In this document: positions 62,481 to 64,000 of the stretch, piece by piece
How positions within the stretch are numbered: the stretch's first letter is position 1
Layout of the letters: every line of letters starts with the position of its first letter
DNA from: Marinobacter zhanjiangensis
GTDB lineage: Bacteria > Pseudomonadota > Gammaproteobacteria > Pseudomonadales > Oleiphilaceae
NCBI RefSeq assembly: GCF_014651935.1
Contig: NZ_BMXV01000001.1
Location: 434,001 to 498,000 of the forward strand
Reading direction: 5' to 3'
Length of the DNA stretch: 64,000 nt
Notes under the pieces: generated by a model
What the model saw: only the letters and a program-made list of their open reading frames with translations
What the model was told of the DNA's origin: nothing
The model's database searches: none
Program-made: the position numbers and the translations under genes

Positions 62481-63254
62481 TCAGACCTCCTGGCCGGCTT
62501 CCGGAGCCTGGCGCTGATCCGGGCTGACAAACGACGACAGTATCTCGGTAATTACCCGGGGGTTCTGGCCACGGAGAATATTCTGGATGCTGGTGACGAT
62601 CAGCAGCTGGTTGCGGCGCTCGTCGTCCGCCTTGAGCTGCAGCTTGTCGGCCAGGGGCAGGGCAATAAGCTGGGCAATGAACGCGCCGTATAGGGTGGTC
62701 AGCAGGGCGATGGCCATGGCCGGGCCGATAGAAGACGGGTCATCCAGCGTATTGAGCATCTGCACCAGGCCCACCAGGGTACCCAGCATGCCGATGGCCG
62801 GTGCGGACTCGCCAATACCACGAAATACCCGCTCGGCCACTTCGTAACGTTCGCTCACCTGCTGGATATCCTGGGCCAGGGTCTCTTCCACCATTTCCGG
62901 CGGGTGGCCATCCACGCACAGGTTAATGGCCTTCTGCAGGAATTCGTTTTCCGTTTCGTGGCTCTCCAGGCCGAGAATGCCGTCCTTGCGCACCACCCGC
63001 GCCAGCTCCCCAACCTCACGGATCAGGTCGCTGGGGCGGTCCAGGCGGTCGGTAAAGGCGGTTTTCAGGGCCAGCCTGAAGGCACTGCTGACGGTGGTCA
63101 TGCGGAACCGGATCAGGGTTACGGCAAAGGTACCGCCCAGGACAATGGCCAGCCCGGGAAGGTTCAGGAACGTCAGTGCGGAGGCATTGGCCAGCATGGC
63201 GATTATGACAATCGCCACCCCTGCCACCAGCCCGACCAGGGTCAGAATATCCAT
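62481..63254 (-). CDS. Flagellar motor stator protein, PomA/MotA-like
   Basis: A 257-residue stator A subunit, the length of PomA rather than the longer E. coli MotA. DILTLVGLVAGVAIVIIAML is the first helix; GLAIVLGGTFAVTLIRF the second. A cytoplasmic loop with basic and acidic residues contacts FliG, and the last two helices have GESAPAIGMLGTLVGLVQML with the conserved Pro and GPAMAIALLTTLYGAFIAQL. It precedes pomB by three bases in one operon. Rest of the flagellar genes lie elsewhere. The call of sodium use rests on similarity of form, not on an experiment. Confidence 0.93.
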   Translation of the reverse strand: MDILTLVGLVAGVAIVIIAMLANASALTFLNLPGLAIVLGGTFAVTLIRFRMTTVSSAFRLALKTAFTDRLDRPSDLIREVGELARVVRKDGILGLESHETENEFLQKAINLCVDGHPPEMVEETLAQDIQQVSERYEVAERVFRGIGESAPAIGMLGTLVGLVQMLNTLDDPSSIGPAMAIALLTTLYGAFIAQLIALPLADKLQLKADDERRNQLLIVTSIQNILRGQNPRVITEILSSFVSPDQRQAPEAGQEV

Positions 63255-63403
63255 GCAAGTATCCCGTCCGGGTAATTCGTTAACCTACTGGCCACAGAGG
63301 GCCTTGAGAGCAAGACGCGGTGGTGAAGGTTTAATAGTGGCCCACAGCATAGCCCAGTTTGCTGCCCCCGGGCCAAGGCCCGGTGGGCAAACGGTGACCT
63401 GCT

Positions 63404-64000
63404 TCAGTTATTACGCAACTCGTCCATCACCGGCACGGTTTCAGGGCGAATACCCCGCCAGATTCGGAACGACTCCGCAGCCTGCTCCACCAGCATGCCC
63501 AGCCCGTCCAGCACCTGAACTGCGCCGTTATCCAGTGCCCACTGGTTGAAGGTGGTGACGCCCGGTGTATACATCATGTCGTAGACCACCGTATCCGGCG
63601 TAACCACCTCCGTGGATACCGGAGGCAGATCGCCCTGGAGGCTGGCGCTGGTGCCATTGATGATGATATCAAACGCACCGGCCACGTCGGTGACCCCCTT
63701 GGCAGACAGCGCAGTATCGCCGGCCTCATCCGTAAACAGCTCCACCAGCGCCTCGGCCCGGGCCAGCGTGCGGTTGGCAATGACCAGCTCAGCGGGCTGT
63801 TCCGCCAGGATCGGCCCCAGCACCCCACGAACGGCGCCGCCGGCGCCCAGGATCAGTACCCGCTTGCCCGACAGGTTGACGCCATTATTCTTCGTCAGGT
63901 CGGTCACCAGGCCCACACCATCGGTGTTATCGGCGATCAGCCGACCCTCGTCATCCTGATAGAGGGTATTGCTGGCACCCGCCTTCGCGGCCCGCTCGCT
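63404..64000 (-). CDS. aroE: Shikimate dehydrogenase, N-terminus beyond the window
   Basis: The C-terminal 198 residues of the NADPH-dependent enzyme reducing 3-dehydroshikimate in aromatic amino-acid synthesis. The frame is open to the right edge (SERAAKAGASNTLYQDDEGR is the first part seen). ADNTDGVGLVTDL holds the conserved substrate-binding Asn and Asp; LILGAGGAVRGVLGPIL is the nucleotide motif and ANRTLARA the NADP-specific loop. INGTSASL and DMMYTPGVTTFNQWALDNGA follow; GLGMLVEQAAESFRIW closes the fold. The gene starts outside the window. Confidence 0.95.
   Translation of the reverse strand, partial: SERAAKAGASNTLYQDDEGRLIADNTDGVGLVTDLTKNNGVNLSGKRVLILGAGGAVRGVLGPILAEQPAELVIANRTLARAEALVELFTDEAGDTALSAKGVTDVAGAFDIIINGTSASLQGDLPPVSTEVVTPDTVVYDMMYTPGVTTFNQWALDNGAVQVLDGLGMLVEQAAESFRIWRGIRPETVPVMDELRNN

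Overview
The window reads as ordinary chromosome of a marine, moderately halophilic gammaproteobacterium, most likely Marinobacter or a close relative. Pointers are the high G+C, a monomeric NADP isocitrate dehydrogenase, an ectoine synthase, a PomAB-type sodium flagellar stator, PA4642-, YheV- and DUF6164-type proteins, and a caa3-type cytochrome oxidase with its haem A assembly genes. This genus call is an inference from gene content; no rRNA or other marker gene is present. I see no rRNA, tRNA, insertion sequence, prophage or CRISPR array.

Layout. 1-9.6 kb: an L,D-transpeptidase cut by the window edge, a GDT1/UPF0016 manganese exporter behind a yybP-ykoY riboswitch, a MarR regulator and MFS transporter, an orphan WYL regulator, an exported nuclease, queE-queC for 7-deazaguanine synthesis, a DEDDh exonuclease, then a gene-poor stretch with two intrinsic terminators and a 29-codon small ORF. 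9.6-19.6 kb: a diguanylate cyclase, UMF1 transporter, YbaK deacylase, a large nested inverted repeat, monomeric icd, and a bdhA-acetoacetyl-CoA synthetase operon for 3-hydroxybutyrate use. 19.6-27.1 kb: a membrane protein/GTPase pair (DUF2868/DUF3482), a solitary ectC, transporters and several small proteins, one behind a Fur-like box. 27.1-33 kb: an AraC regulator divergent from a tight five-gene operon (flavin monooxygenase, BASS transporter, two SDR-type enzymes, TauE/SafE permease) that looks like an uncharacterised catabolic unit. 33-40.3 kb: CBS protein, a second diguanylate cyclase, an A+T-richer islet of three small genes, hrpB, an MFS transporter and a quinol-monooxygenase-like protein.

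40.3-48.6 kb is a respiratory block: coxB (fused to cytochrome c), coxA and coxC, then SURF1, a SCO-like protein, ctaA, cyoE and SCO. Cox11/CtaG, normally placed between coxA and coxC, is absent. 49-56.1 kb: a MATE exporter, then a tight operon of an exported cupredoxin-like protein, a GGDEF-EAL sensor with degenerate GGDEF, a DUF3034 outer-membrane-like protein and a truncated-haemoglobin lipoprotein. This is my best candidate for an undescribed system: metal/haem redox proteins in the envelope coupled to c-di-GMP turnover. 56.2-64 kb: Na+/H+ antiporter, YheV, oligopeptidase A, gamma carbonic anhydrase, Hsp20, a PA4642-like protein, pomA-pomB and a partial aroE.

Three c-di-GMP proteins, the PomAB stator and a YjfB-like protein give the window a motility/biofilm flavour. 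Most of the rest is core metabolism and transport. Long reading frames opposite real genes are common here because of G+C-rich codon usage and were left out.
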